DNA of 64,000 nt from Caulobacter hibisci (GTDB taxonomy: Bacteria > Pseudomonadota > Alphaproteobacteria > Caulobacterales > Caulobacteraceae), in contig NZ_JADWOX010000009.1 in assembly GCF_016135805.1 (NCBI RefSeq), forward strand, positions 124,001 to 188,000, in the 5' to 3' direction. The notes under the pieces are model-generated. The model was given only the letters and a program-made list of their open reading frames with translations. It did not search any database and was not told the DNA's origin. This document shows positions 8,303 through 17,076 of this stretch, piece after piece (within the stretch, counting starts at the first letter, position 1; each line of letters begins with the position of its first letter). Made by a program: the position numbers and the translations under genes.

Positions 8303-8478
8303 ACCCCTCGCCTCTAGCTCGCGCGCTAAACCGCTGCCGACAACCGCCAAGGCCAGGCTTGGGTTCCATGCCTTGAGCCCGTCCACGCCCGACAAGGCTG
8401 CGACAATCAACCTCAGGCCAGATCAATGGCCAAGCAAACCTTCCAAGTCGACTGTAACGCCTCGCGGAGGGGATAATC

Positions 8479-10428
8479 TTGGAGACAGGTCAAGCCAACG
8501 AGGCGGATCAGAGACTGGCCATCCTGCAGTCTCTTGGGCTGTTGGGCTACGAACCCGAGCTGGCATTCGACCTGATCGCCGAGGCGGCGCGGGCCGCCAT
8601 GCAATCGGACGGCGGGTTCGTGACCTTCGTCGGCGGCGATGAGGTTTGGTTCAAGGCCGCCTCCGGCCTCGTGGCCAAGAGCCTGCCAAGGTCGCAGGCC
8701 TTCTGCGACCGGGTGGTGAAGACCAAGGCGCGCGTCCTCATCGAAGATGTCGGGCGCGATCCGGAATTTTCCCATATCGACTATGTTGGCGCCTATGCCG
8801 GCGCGCCGGTGCTCGTCCAGGATCACGTCGTCGGAACGGTCTGCGCCACGAGTCTGGCGCCGCGTCCCTTCACGGCGGCTCAACTGCACCAACTCGACCT
8901 CCTGGCGCGCATGGTCGGCGAGCGCCTGGAGACGAGGCGGGAAAAGCTCTTCCTGTCGCAGCTGTTCGACGGGACCTCCGACGCGGTGCTGATCGTCGAT
9001 GAGCAGCAGACCATCATGCACTGGAACGCCGCGGCCGAGACGCTCTTTGGCTATCCGGCGCGCGAGGCCTTGGGCCGTCCCTTAAGTATGATCATCCCGG
9101 CGCGCCTGCGCCCTGGCCATGATCGCGGCTTTGCCCGGCTTTGCAACGGCGGCCGGCCAACCATGGCTGGCGCGGTCGAGGTTCCGGCCCTGCGCCAGGA
9201 CGGCTCGGAATTTCCTGCCAGCCTGTCTCTGTCGATGTGGCGGGACAATGAACGCACCATGGTCGGGGCGATCGTCCGCGATATTTCCGATCGCGAGGCC
9301 CTGCACCAGGCCCGCGTCGCCAGCGAGGCCAAGACCCGCTTCCTGGCCAATATGAGCCATGAAATCCGCACGCCCCTGAACGGGATTCTCGGCCTGGGCG
9401 ATGTACTTTCACGCACGGCCCTGGGCCCCGAGCAAGCCGAACTGCTGCGCGCCATGACCGGCGCGGCGCGCACCCTGGAGGCGTTGCTCAGCGACGTCCT
9501 GGATCTGGCGCGCTCGGAGGAAGGTGCGCTGCGCATCGCCCGCGAGCCGTTCGACCTGCCGGGCCTAGCGCGCGAAGTCGGTGAGTTGCATCGGCCGACG
9601 GCGGAGGCCAAGGGCCTAGCCTATGCCGTCCAGGCTCCCTCAGGCAAGCATTGGGTGGTTGGAGATCCCGTTCGCCTGCGCCAGGTGCTGGGCAATCTGC
9701 TCAGCAACGCCGTGAAATTCACCCATGAAGGCTCGGTCAACCTGCAAGTCGCCGCCGTCGAGGAAGGATGGCGTTTCTTGGTGTGCGATACAGGCATCGG
9801 CTTCGACGCGGCCGCCAAGGCCCGTATCTTCGACCGTTTCGCCCAGGCCGACGACTCCATCACCCGCAGCTATGGCGGGTCAGGACTGGGATTAGCGATC
9901 AGCGCCGATCTCGTCCGGGCCATGGGCGGGGCGCTCTCGGCGGCGTCCACGCCGGGCGCGGGTGCGTCGTTCACCTTCGGACTGACCCTGCCAGACGCCC
10001 CGCCAGTGCTTGAGCCGCCCGCGTCCCAGGCCCGCCTGGATCGTGCTGTACGCGTGCTTCTGGCCGAGGATCATCCGGTGAACCGGAAGGTCATCGAGCT
10101 GATCCTGGGTGAGGTCGGCGCGGAGCTGACCTCTGTATGCGACGGCCGCCAGGCGGTGGAGGCCTTCGGCGCGGCCGATTTCGATCTGATCTTGATGGAC
10201 ATGCAGATGCCGGTCATGGACGGGCTGAGCGCCACTCGCGAAATCCGCGCCCGGCAGCAGCGCCTGGGGCAGCGCCCCTGTCCGATTATCATGCTCACCG
10301 CTAATGTCCTGCCAGAGCATCTGCGCGCCAGCTTCGAAGCGGGAGCGGATCGCCATCTCGGCAAACCGATCGAAGCGGCTCGCCTGCTGTCAGCGCTCGA
10401 CGAGGTTCTGGCGGCGCGCACAGATTGA
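8479..10428 (+). CDS. Hybrid sensor kinase (GAF-PAS-HisKA-HATPase-REC)
   Basis: 649 residues from TTG 8479, chosen because GGAGGGG lies six bases upstream and no ATG fits. An N-terminal GAF domain (ILQSLGLLGYEPELAFDLIA) is followed by a PAS domain (VLIVDEQQTIMHWNAAAETL). The kinase core has HisKA (FLANMSHEIRTPLNGILGL) and HATPase (NLLSNAVKFTHEG, GGSGLGLAIS). The C-terminal REC carries DLILMDMQMPVMDG, the acceptor Asp. No membrane segment is present. The domain order suggests cytosolic redox, light or ligand sensing, but PAS residues that would prove a cofactor are not visible. Confidence 0.92.
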   Translation: METGQANEADQRLAILQSLGLLGYEPELAFDLIAEAARAAMQSDGGFVTFVGGDEVWFKAASGLVAKSLPRSQAFCDRVVKTKARVLIEDVGRDPEFSHIDYVGAYAGAPVLVQDHVVGTVCATSLAPRPFTAAQLHQLDLLARMVGERLETRREKLFLSQLFDGTSDAVLIVDEQQTIMHWNAAAETLFGYPAREALGRPLSMIIPARLRPGHDRGFARLCNGGRPTMAGAVEVPALRQDGSEFPASLSLSMWRDNERTMVGAIVRDISDREALHQARVASEAKTRFLANMSHEIRTPLNGILGLGDVLSRTALGPEQAELLRAMTGAARTLEALLSDVLDLARSEEGALRIAREPFDLPGLAREVGELHRPTAEAKGLAYAVQAPSGKHWVVGDPVRLRQVLGNLLSNAVKFTHEGSVNLQVAAVEEGWRFLVCDTGIGFDAAAKARIFDRFAQADDSITRSYGGSGLGLAISADLVRAMGGALSAASTPGAGASFTFGLTLPDAPPVLEPPASQARLDRAVRVLLAEDHPVNRKVIELILGEVGAELTSVCDGRQAVEAFGAADFDLILMDMQMPVMDGLSATREIRARQQRLGQRPCPIIMLTANVLPEHLRASFEAGADRHLGKPIEAARLLSALDEVLAARTD

Positions 10429-10621
10429 CGCTGAGGGAGCATCCGCGGACTGAGCGTGGTGAGATACCAGCGGAGGTTCGCCGCGGATTACATCCGACCA
10501 ACGGCTTTGGAGCGAGGCGGCAACCTGAGCGGGGATCCTGCACGCAACGCGCGCCAACACGCCACATGGCTACACCCCTGCGAGTGTGTGAGAATGCTCG
10601 CGTAAATATTGCAGGTTAACG

Positions 10622-10984
10622 ATGAGTAATCACCCCACCGATACCCATGTGGGAGCCATGATCCGCGGCCGTCGCAAGGCGCTCGGCATTTCCCAACAGG
10701 CTCTTGCCGATCGGCTGGGTGTGTCGTTCCAGCAGGTCCAGAAGTATGAGCGCGGGGACAATCGAATTAGCGCCTCGAAACTGTACGCTGTGGCCCACTG
10801 TTTGTCTTGCCCGACCACATATTTCTTTGACGGCCTGTCGACCTGCCACATCAGTACAGAAGGCGGGCCGTTAATGTTGACCGCTGAGGATCTGGAAGTC
10901 GTTCGGCTTCTGTCCACGATACCTAGCTCCAAGGTGCGGCGACAGATCGTCACTCTCGCGCGCGCCTTAGCAGCAGAGGCATAA
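10622..10984 (+). CDS. XRE-family helix-turn-helix regulator
   Basis: 120 residues. A lambda-repressor-like HTH covers about residues 12-66 (MIRGRRKALGISQQALADRL, GVSFQQVQKYERGDNRIS) and a short helical C-terminus follows. This form, with a FQQVQKYERG recognition helix, is common in Caulobacterales and rhizobia. It probably binds DNA as a dimer and may autoregulate. It stands alone just left of the mobilisation genes; whether it belongs to that island is uncertain. Confidence 0.9.
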   Translation: MSNHPTDTHVGAMIRGRRKALGISQQALADRLGVSFQQVQKYERGDNRISASKLYAVAHCLSCPTTYFFDGLSTCHISTEGGPLMLTAEDLEVVRLLSTIPSSKVRRQIVTLARALAAEA

Positions 10985-11177
10985 TTTCTCCCTCCAAAAA
11001 TCTCTTGACCGTGCTTAACAGGCTAGTCCTGGTCGCCACTGCGAATGCTGAGCTTGTGAATGGCCCGGCATAACGAAATGAAGTTTTCTCGGCGCTAGCT
11101 GGAAGTGTACCGCTCTGAATTGATCGGCATGGACGCTCTCCCGGGCGGAGAGCCCGCGCAAGCTAGTTAACACGGAC

Positions 11178-11870
11178 TTACGACCTTAACTGGATAAGGC
11201 AGCTGCGTGGACGTTTCGGCGGCCTCGCCTCTCGCAAGCACGCCGCTAACTTATCCCGGTTCTGCGCCACGATCGCCGCCCCATCGCTACCGTCTTGCCA
11301 CTTCTGAGTATCAGCGGCTTGTAGCAACCGCTCCCCTGCGGGCCACAGACCCCGCTGTAGCGCATGCGCCGCCATCTTCTCCGGCCAGGCCCACCGCTCG
11401 GGCGCCGCCGTCGCCACGACACCAGGCAGGAAGACACCCAGAAAGGCCCCAGCCAGCAGGCCCACAGACCCCACCTGCAGCAGTCGCCAGTTCTGAGCGC
11501 TCGCCAGCCGGGCCCGATCGATCCATCCGTCAAGATCGCGCATCGCTCGCTGCAACCCATCCTGGGCCTGGCTCAGCGCCGCCCGATCCTGCCGCCGCAC
11601 CTCGCCCCCCGCCGCCGCGACCTGCCGCGCCACCTCTGACGGACTCATCGCCAGGCCCGGACTGGCCATCACTTTCCGCAGCCGCGCCCCCACCACCGAT
11701 AAGCCTTTAGAGATCTCACCCAGCGTCTCGCTGTAATCGGGCGCCGCCGCCCGCTCGGCCGCGAGCCCGGCCAACGCGACGTTCAGCAACGCCACCTCCC
11801 GCCGCAGCGCTTCGAACGCCGCCGCCGCCGGGTCGACCGGCGCCTCTGATCCGATCTCCTGCTCCATCAT
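11178..11870 (-). CDS. DUF6118-like protein with one membrane segment
   Basis: 230 residues. The N-terminal half is helical (AAAAFEALRREVALLNVALA). One hydrophobic segment follows (LLQVGSVGLLAGAFLGVFLP), and the C-terminus is basic with two Cys. This layout matches proteins annotated as DUF6118 that I recall directly behind TraA relaxase genes in alphaproteobacterial mobile elements. It starts six bases after the traA stop, so it is the last gene of the traA operon. A membrane role in mobilisation or entry exclusion is conceivable but unproven. Confidence 0.7.
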   Translation of the reverse strand: MMEQEIGSEAPVDPAAAAFEALRREVALLNVALAGLAAERAAAPDYSETLGEISKGLSVVGARLRKVMASPGLAMSPSEVARQVAAAGGEVRRQDRAALSQAQDGLQRAMRDLDGWIDRARLASAQNWRLLQVGSVGLLAGAFLGVFLPGVVATAAPERWAWPEKMAAHALQRGLWPAGERLLQAADTQKWQDGSDGAAIVAQNRDKLAACLREARPPKRPRSCLIQLRS

Positions 11871-11876
11871 GACCTC

Positions 11877-14740
11877 CTAGATGCCAAGCCCGCGCCCTCG
11901 GCCGATGCCGAGGTATTCGATCAGCCCCTGCCCGACGCTGCGCCCCATCTCCGGCGGCAGGCCAAGCTCGGCTCGCCGGCCGCGCAGCAGCGATTCCATC
12001 TGCGGGTCGCGCTGCAGGCTCTTGGCCATGTCGCCCAGGCGCTCCTTGATCTGGCCCGCGCCGCTCACGTCGCCCGCGCGATGCAGGGACGAGCGCTGCC
12101 GCTCCAGGCCCTGCCAGCGCTCCACGAACCGGTCGGCCCGCAGCCGCGGATCGACGCGTACCTCCGCCTCCAGCTGCAGAACCCGGATTGCGCCCTGCGT
12201 CCGCCCCGCGGCGGTCTCGCCGGCCAGGGCCGGGTCGCGGACATAGGCCCGCTCCAGATCCTTGGCGGCGTGCGGGCCGATCTTCCCAAGCGCCTCCCGC
12301 GCTTCCCCCAGCGCCCGCCGCTGATGGGCCAGGATCGGCAACCCGCGCTCGTCCATCCGCATGACATCGGCCGCGGCGCGGGCGTGACGCTCGATCGCGC
12401 GATGCTGGTCGGCCTGGTCCGCGTCCCGCGCCGGCGCCGGCGCCGCCGGCTCGCGCACGGGGCTAGCCGGCTTGAAGCCGGCGAACATCCCGCGCTCGCG
12501 CTGCGGCGGCCTTTGCGTCGCATCGACGCCGGCACATGGATGTCGCGCCGCTGAGCAAAATCGCTGGCCATGTCCTTGGCCCGCTCGCGCGAAAGCACGC
12601 GGGTCAGCTTGCCCAGATCCTCGAACTCATCTCGGCCGTAGTGGATGTGCACGCTGTCGCGGTGACGCGACAGGGCGACATAGGCGCCGTGACGATCAAG
12701 ACCGGGCGTGGCCAGCACATGGGCGCGATCGACGGTGACGCCCTGGCTCTTATGGATGGTCGCCGCATAGCCGTGATCGACCTGGGCGTAGTCCTTCAGG
12801 TCGAAGGCGACGGAGCGGCCGGCGTCGAGCCGCACGGTCATCTGGCTGGGCGAGACCTGCTCGATCTCGCCGAGCATGCCGTTCTTCACGCCCAGCCCAC
12901 GATCGTTCTTCAGGAACATCAGCCGGTCACCCGTGGCGAACGACCGCTCGCCGCGCTCAGCCTTGACCGTTACATCTTCGCCCAAGGCGCCGGCCTGGCC
13001 CAATCGACCGCGAGCAGTCAGGTTGAGATCGCGCACTTCATCATTGGTGTGGGTGAGGATGATCCGGCTCTTGTCCGGCTCGGCGATCCGATCGCGGTCC
13101 CACCGCTCGACCAGATCCTCGCGCGCCTGGTCGCGCGTCTCGGCGGCGTGGACCATGCCGCGCGCCTCGTAAGACGCCAGCGCCTCACCGGTCCGGCCGG
13201 TGGCCAGATGGCGCGTGGCGTCGCGCTGCCAGTCCTCATGTTGGCGACGAACTTGGGTGATCTCGACGTGGGAATGACGCTCGGCGATCGACCGGAAGGC
13301 CGCCCCGGCCTCGATCGCCTGAAGCTGCTCGGGATCACCGACCAGCACCACCTTGGCCCCAGCCTTTTCAGCGGCCGACAACAACCGCTCCATCTGCCGC
13401 GAGCCTATCATGCCGGCCTCGTCGATCACCAGCACGTCGCGGACGTCTAAGAGCTCGCGCTCCTGCTTCCACTGGTGCTCAAGGCTGGCGATGGTGCGCG
13501 AGGCGATGCCCGATCCGCCCTCCAGGTTCTCGGCGGCTATGCCGGATAGGGCCAGGCCCTGGACGCGATAGCCGGCGTCCTCCCAGGCTCCGCGCGCCAC
13601 GCCCAGTAGCGCCGACTTGCCGGTGCCGGCATAGCCGACGATGACGCCCAGATCTCGCCCCTCGGTGACATGCTCGAACGCAGCCTTCTGCTCACCAGAA
13701 AGGACGAGACCGCGCTCCCCTGCCCGCGCCAAGGCGCGCCGCTGCTGCAGCTGACCGACCTCATGCGCGCGGCGCTGCGCCATCACCTCGCTGGCGCGAT
13801 GCAGCCGGTCCTCGACGGCCAGCATCTCGCGACTGGTGAAGCGATCCTGGCCGCGGCCGTCCTGGCCCAACGTCACGAGTTCAGGCGAGGTCTGCACCGC
13901 GCTCATGGCGCGGTCGAACTGATCCTTGCCGTCCGAATGGCGGTGGATGAACTTGGCCAGATCCTGGCGGGTGAACGTCGCCTGCTGGTGGGTGATGGCG
14001 TCGAGCGCGACGCGCGGATCGGCGATGATCTTGTCGCCGTTCTCACGGGCGATGCGGTGATGATCTTCGAGCCGCTCTGTCTCGACGCCTTCGCCGGCCA
14101 TACGCCCGGCGGCCGGACCAATCTTGTTCTGCGGCTCAAGCTCGATGCCCTGGTCTTCGAGGCTGCGATGATCGATCCGCGCGTCGATATCGAGGGCTGC
14201 GAGCCGCTCGTTGACGTGATCAGCCCAAGCCTCCCGCCAGTGCTCGACAAGCTCGGTGCGGTTCCAGTCGCGCACCTTGGCGCCAAAGTCGTCCTCGCCG
14301 ACCCCGCGCATGGTGAGCATGACGTGGGCGTGCGGCTTGGCCAGGCCATCGGGGCCGATATCCCAATGCACATTGAGGTCGGCCACCATGCCGCGATCGA
14401 CCATCTCGCGCTGGACGAAGTCGCGGGCGAGAGCGACGCCCTGAGCCTGGTCCATCTCGCGCGGGATGGCGAACTCGACCTCGCGAGACAGCTGGGCGTC
14501 CTTGCGCTTTTCGCCAGCCTCGACGGTGTTCCACAGCGTGCCGCGGTCAGCGAACTGCTCGGGCGCGCCGTCCGGCAGCATGACTTCGGAGTGGACGACG
14601 CCGGTCTTGCCGGTGAAGTCGTGGTCGCGGTCGAGCCGCTCGTCGTGCAGTCGGCTGGCGGAGCGATAGGCGGCCGAGGCCACGGCGCTGGCCCCGGTGG
14701 CGCGGCTGATGACTTTGACGCTGAAGTGGTAGATCGCCAT
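11877..14740 (-). pseudogene. traA: TraA relaxase/helicase gene (Ti type), frameshifted
   Basis: The N-terminal 736 or so codons encode a MobA/MobL relaxase (AAYRSASRL; metal site HWDIGPDGLAKPHAHVML) fused to a RecD-like helicase (Walker A GYAGTGKSA, VLIDEAG, late motif HGYAATIHKSQG). Near 12529-12530 the frame breaks. The natural C-terminus (QRPPQRERGMFAGFKPASP to LGIGRGRGLGI, ending 11877) is in another frame, and one added G after CCGG restores VPGVDATQR. Intact length would be about 953 residues. Unrepaired, the frame runs into Arg/Ser-rich nonsense. It may be a real mutation or a sequencing error. The start faces the candidate oriT. Confidence 0.85.
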
Positions 14741-14765
14741 GGCGACAGACCACTTACGCCCTCAA

Positions 14766-14820
14766 GCGCACGTCGGCACGACGTATAAGCGCGCCCTCCC
14801 AGATAAGAATCTCGGGAGGG
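14766..14820. other. Candidate origin of transfer (oriT)
   Basis: In the 172 bases between traA and the divergent small tra gene there is a perfect inverted repeat, ACGTCG-GCA-CGACGT (14770-14784). It runs directly into TATAAGCGCGCCCTCCC (14784-14800), which resembles the nick region I recall for Ti-plasmid and RSF1010-type origins (GACGTATAA... and GCGCCCT). A second dyad CCCTCCC/GGGAGGG (14794-14800 and 14814-14820) follows. Location next to traA is where the Ti oriT lies. The nick site is inferred, not shown. Confidence 0.65.
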
Positions 14821-14912
14821 ACCGGGCCGTCCCAGTCTGCTCCGGCGACCTTACAGCATTCCGACAGCTGCTGTTTTATCCTGAACGCATCCCGCAATCG
14901 ATGGAGACTGCG

Positions 14913-15194
14913 ATGCGCAAACCCCGTGACTTCGACGCTGAACTGAAGAGCCTCGAAGACAAGGCCAAGACGCTGAAGGATCGCAAGGTCCGCCAGCTTG
15001 GCGAGCTGGTGATCGCCACCGGCGCCGACGCGCTAGAAATCGAGACCCTGGCCGGCGCGCTGCTTTGGATCACCGACTCCGGAGAGGCCGCCCGCAAGCA
15101 AGCCTGGACAAAGCGCGGCGCTGCCTTCTTTCGACGGGGCAAGGTCGAGCCCACACCTGCGGACGCTGCGCCAAGCGCTGGCGGCGGTCAGTGA
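14913..15194 (+). CDS. TraC/TraD-type small conjugal transfer protein
   Basis: 93 residues from ATG 14913, with GGAG at 14903-14906. MRKPRDFDAELKSLEDKAKT, then LKDRKVRQLGELVIATGADA: a basic coiled-coil helix followed by a short LGELV-ATGAD module. This is typical of the small accessory DNA-processing proteins encoded opposite traA in rhizobial and sphingomonad elements. By analogy it would help assemble the relaxosome at oriT. It is divergent from traA and followed at once by the TraD-like gene. Names in this small family are inconsistent, so no symbol is given. Confidence 0.75.
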   Translation: MRKPRDFDAELKSLEDKAKTLKDRKVRQLGELVIATGADALEIETLAGALLWITDSGEAARKQAWTKRGAAFFRRGKVEPTPADAAPSAGGGQ

Positions 15195-15270
15195 AGCCGA
15201 GCGACGGACCACAGCCGCGCGCCATCGCCTGGAAGCCCAGCGCGCCCGGTTCGACACGCGGGCCTGGGCG

Positions 15271-15498
15271 GTGAAGCGGCGAGAGCGGACCCGTCACTTG
15301 ATCGAGCTCGGCGGTCTCGTGCAAAAGGCCGGCCTCGTCGACCTCACGCGCGATGATCGCGCCGCGCTCTACGGCGCTTTCCTGACCCTGGCGGCGATGC
15401 TCAAGGCCGAAGACGGCGAGCACACCCTGGCGCTCTGGCGGCGCGGCGGGAAGCGGGCGTTCGAGGTGGAAGCCGAGGGCAAGAACGGCCAGAGCTGA
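15271..15498 (+). CDS. traD: TraD-like conjugal transfer protein
   Basis: 75 residues from GTG 15271: KRRERTRHLIELGGLVQKAG, the signature of the small TraD family (PF06412-like) of Ti-type transfer regions, then LTRDDRAALYGAFL and a basic end. The same frame stays open upstream through a helical, coding-looking stretch (RLEAQRARFDTRAWAV). It overlaps the end of the preceding gene but contains no ATG, GTG or TTG, only CTG at 15157 or 15166. The N-terminus is therefore uncertain. Its likely role is in DNA processing for mobilisation. Confidence 0.75.
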   Translation: MKRRERTRHLIELGGLVQKAGLVDLTRDDRAALYGAFLTLAAMLKAEDGEHTLALWRRGGKRAFEVEAEGKNGQS

Positions 15499-15580
15499 GG
15501 CCGGGCCATCACCGGCGCCGACCGCCCTCCCCTCGGAGACCATACGCCCTGGATCGCATGGTGGAACAAGGGCCGGACGG

Positions 15581-15658
15581 GCTGGTGCGCGTCAAGGGTG
15601 CGCGCCCTTGGGCGCGCATCGCGGAGCGACGGCGAAGCCGCCCTTGACCCGCACCAGA
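15581..15658. repeat. Nested inverted repeats after traD
   Basis: An outer pair, GCTGGTGCGCGTCAAGGG (15581-15598) and CCCTTGACCCGCACCAGA (15641-15658), matches at 16 of 18 positions. Inside it a perfect 9-bp hairpin TGCGCGCCC-TT-GGGCGCGCA occupies 15599-15618. The 282-base region 15499-15780 holds no gene. It could be a transcription terminator, a structured RNA or a second transfer-related site. Confidence 0.6.
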
Positions 15659-15780
15659 CCGCCCGGCAGACGCTCACCAAGCGCTCCAAGGCGAGCACCG
15701 ACCGTTCCGGTCCTGGCTCCCGCCACGGGAGAGGAAGACGCCAGGCGCTGCGGCCGGCCGACGCACCTAAGAAGAAAGGG

Positions 15781-16281
15781 CTAGCTGCCGCAGGTCGGCG
15801 TCCCACAGTTGGGACACCGGGTGATGCGCAGGTCTTCCATCGCCGACTTGAAGAGGTCGTAGCCGTCGCCCTGCTGGTGGATCATCACCTGTAGCGCCAC
15901 CTCCAGCTTGGCGACCGCGCCCTTCAGCTCATGGGCGCGCAGCTTGGGCAAGGCGTCGAGCCAATCGCGCTGGCGGTCGAACAGCGGCTTCAGCTCCGCG
16001 TCGATGGCGTTCATTTCCTCGGTGGGCGTCATCGCAACCCGCTCCTCGGGCGTCATGCGCTCCCACCGCCGCTGCTGGACGAGGATGGTCTCGAGGTCCG
16101 ACCAGCGGCTTAGCAAGCGATTGATCTGTGCGTCCAGCGCCAGCCATTCGGCGCAACGCGCCACCACGGGGTTGGCCGGAGCAGCAACGCCAACACCTGC
16201 ACCAGCAGCCAAGGGCGCAGCGCTGGCGGCGCCGATGACGACGCGGCGCGAGATCGGCAGCGGCCCCTTATCGTCGGACAT
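15781..16281 (-). CDS. Uncharacterised helical protein with Tat-like N-terminus (paralogue B)
   Basis: 166 residues. The N-terminus ISRRVVIGAASAAPLAAGAG resembles a short Tat-type signal (SRR plus hydrophobic stretch). A helical region rich in Trp and acidic residues follows (CAEWLALDAQINRLLSRWSD, TPEERVAMTPTEEM), ending RCPNCGTPTCGS, a three-Cys tail. It shares its plan with the first gene of this operon (17073-17567): SRR motif, CxxWLAxDAQ/EQ, PEERAA and a central acidic helix, so the two are diverged paralogues. Last gene of a tightly overlapping four-gene operon. Function unknown. Confidence 0.6.
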   Translation of the reverse strand: MSDDKGPLPISRRVVIGAASAAPLAAGAGVGVAAPANPVVARCAEWLALDAQINRLLSRWSDLETILVQQRRWERMTPEERVAMTPTEEMNAIDAELKPLFDRQRDWLDALPKLRAHELKGAVAKLEVALQVMIHQQGDGYDLFKSAMEDLRITRCPNCGTPTCGS

Positions 16282-16615
16282 CGGAGCGCTCCGGGTTGGG
16301 CAAAGACCGCGACGCCGGCCGACGGCGCTCGATCAGGTCGACCGTGCGCGAGACCTCGACCAGCGCCCTGGCGAACAGCGCCTGCACCTCGTCGGCCGAC
16401 AGGCCCATGTGGCGGGCGATGAAGCTGTAATCCAGCGCCTGGACGGCATTGAGCAGGAAGACGTCTCGCCGCTCCACCGGAAGCCGCATCACCGCATAGG
16501 ACATCACTTGCTGGACATTGTGTGGATCGAACGCCCGGCCGCGCCAGAGATCCGGATATCGCCAGCGCCACCACTGGCTCGGGCTAAGCGGCCACAGATT
16601 TCGCAGGAGGGTCAT
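16268..16615 (-). CDS. Sigma-70 region 4-like DNA-binding protein
   Basis: 115 residues. The middle (RLPVERRDVFLLNAVQALDY, SFIARHMGLSADEVQALFAR) follows the sigma region 4 pattern: P-x(3)-R-x-VF-LL, then an HTH ending in a RAL-like helix. No region 2 is present, so it is not a complete sigma factor. It may bind DNA or RNA polymerase as a regulator. It overlaps the genes on both sides by 4-14 bases, which indicates translational coupling in the operon 17567-15781. Confidence 0.6.
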   Translation of the reverse strand: MTLLRNLWPLSPSQWWRWRYPDLWRGRAFDPHNVQQVMSYAVMRLPVERRDVFLLNAVQALDYSFIARHMGLSADEVQALFARALVEVSRTVDLIERRRPASRSLPNPERSDVRR

Positions 16616-17076
16616 CGATGGTCTCCCTCGTCATCGATATCAAACCAGGAGGCGGCCGCGGTTACGGCGTCGATCAGCGCGCGCACGACCAGGCAGGCCC
16701 AAGCCCAATCCACCGCCAGGATGCTCTCCCTCGGCATCCGCGCGACGGTGTGGGTTTGGTAGAAGGGGCTCAGCAGCGCGGCCAAGTCGGCGAGCCCGGC
16801 GGGCTCAGCCCGAAAGCCCGCGCGCCTTGCTGACTTCAGCGCCTTGACGAGGTCGTGGCGAAGGTGGACCCGGTTCCAGTCGTCGGTGACGCCGCGATCC
16901 AGCAGATAGGCCTTCAGCGCCAGTTCGATGGCGATGGCCAGATGATAGCGCGTTCCCTCGGGATGGCGCTCCAGTGCGTGCTCGGCCGATAGCAGGAAGC
17001 TCGCCGCGTTACGTCGGAACGTCGACGCCAGGGGGCGGTCGGCGCCGTCTCGTCGGCGGGGTACGCGGCACGTCAT
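16612..17076 (-). CDS. HEPN-like protein
   Basis: 154 residues, mainly helical. The segment FRRNAASFLLSAEHALERH, then TRYHLAIAIELALKAYLLDR and LRHDLVKALKSARRAG, is the arrangement of HEPN-type four-helix proteins, in which a polar motif on the last helices (here LRHDL) can form an RNase site. The canonical RxxxxH motif is not clear, so nuclease activity is doubtful. It overlaps both neighbours by four bases. A role in toxin-antitoxin or nucleotide sensing is possible but speculative. Confidence 0.5.
   Translation of the reverse strand: MTCRVPRRRDGADRPLASTFRRNAASFLLSAEHALERHPEGTRYHLAIAIELALKAYLLDRGVTDDWNRVHLRHDLVKALKSARRAGFRAEPAGLADLAALLSPFYQTHTVARMPRESILAVDWAWACLVVRALIDAVTAAASWFDIDDEGDHR

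Noticed and set aside
12536-14788. Long open frames on the + strand opposite traA
   Set aside because: They run antisense to a clearly coding relaxase, with no domain of their own; an effect of high GC at third codon positions.
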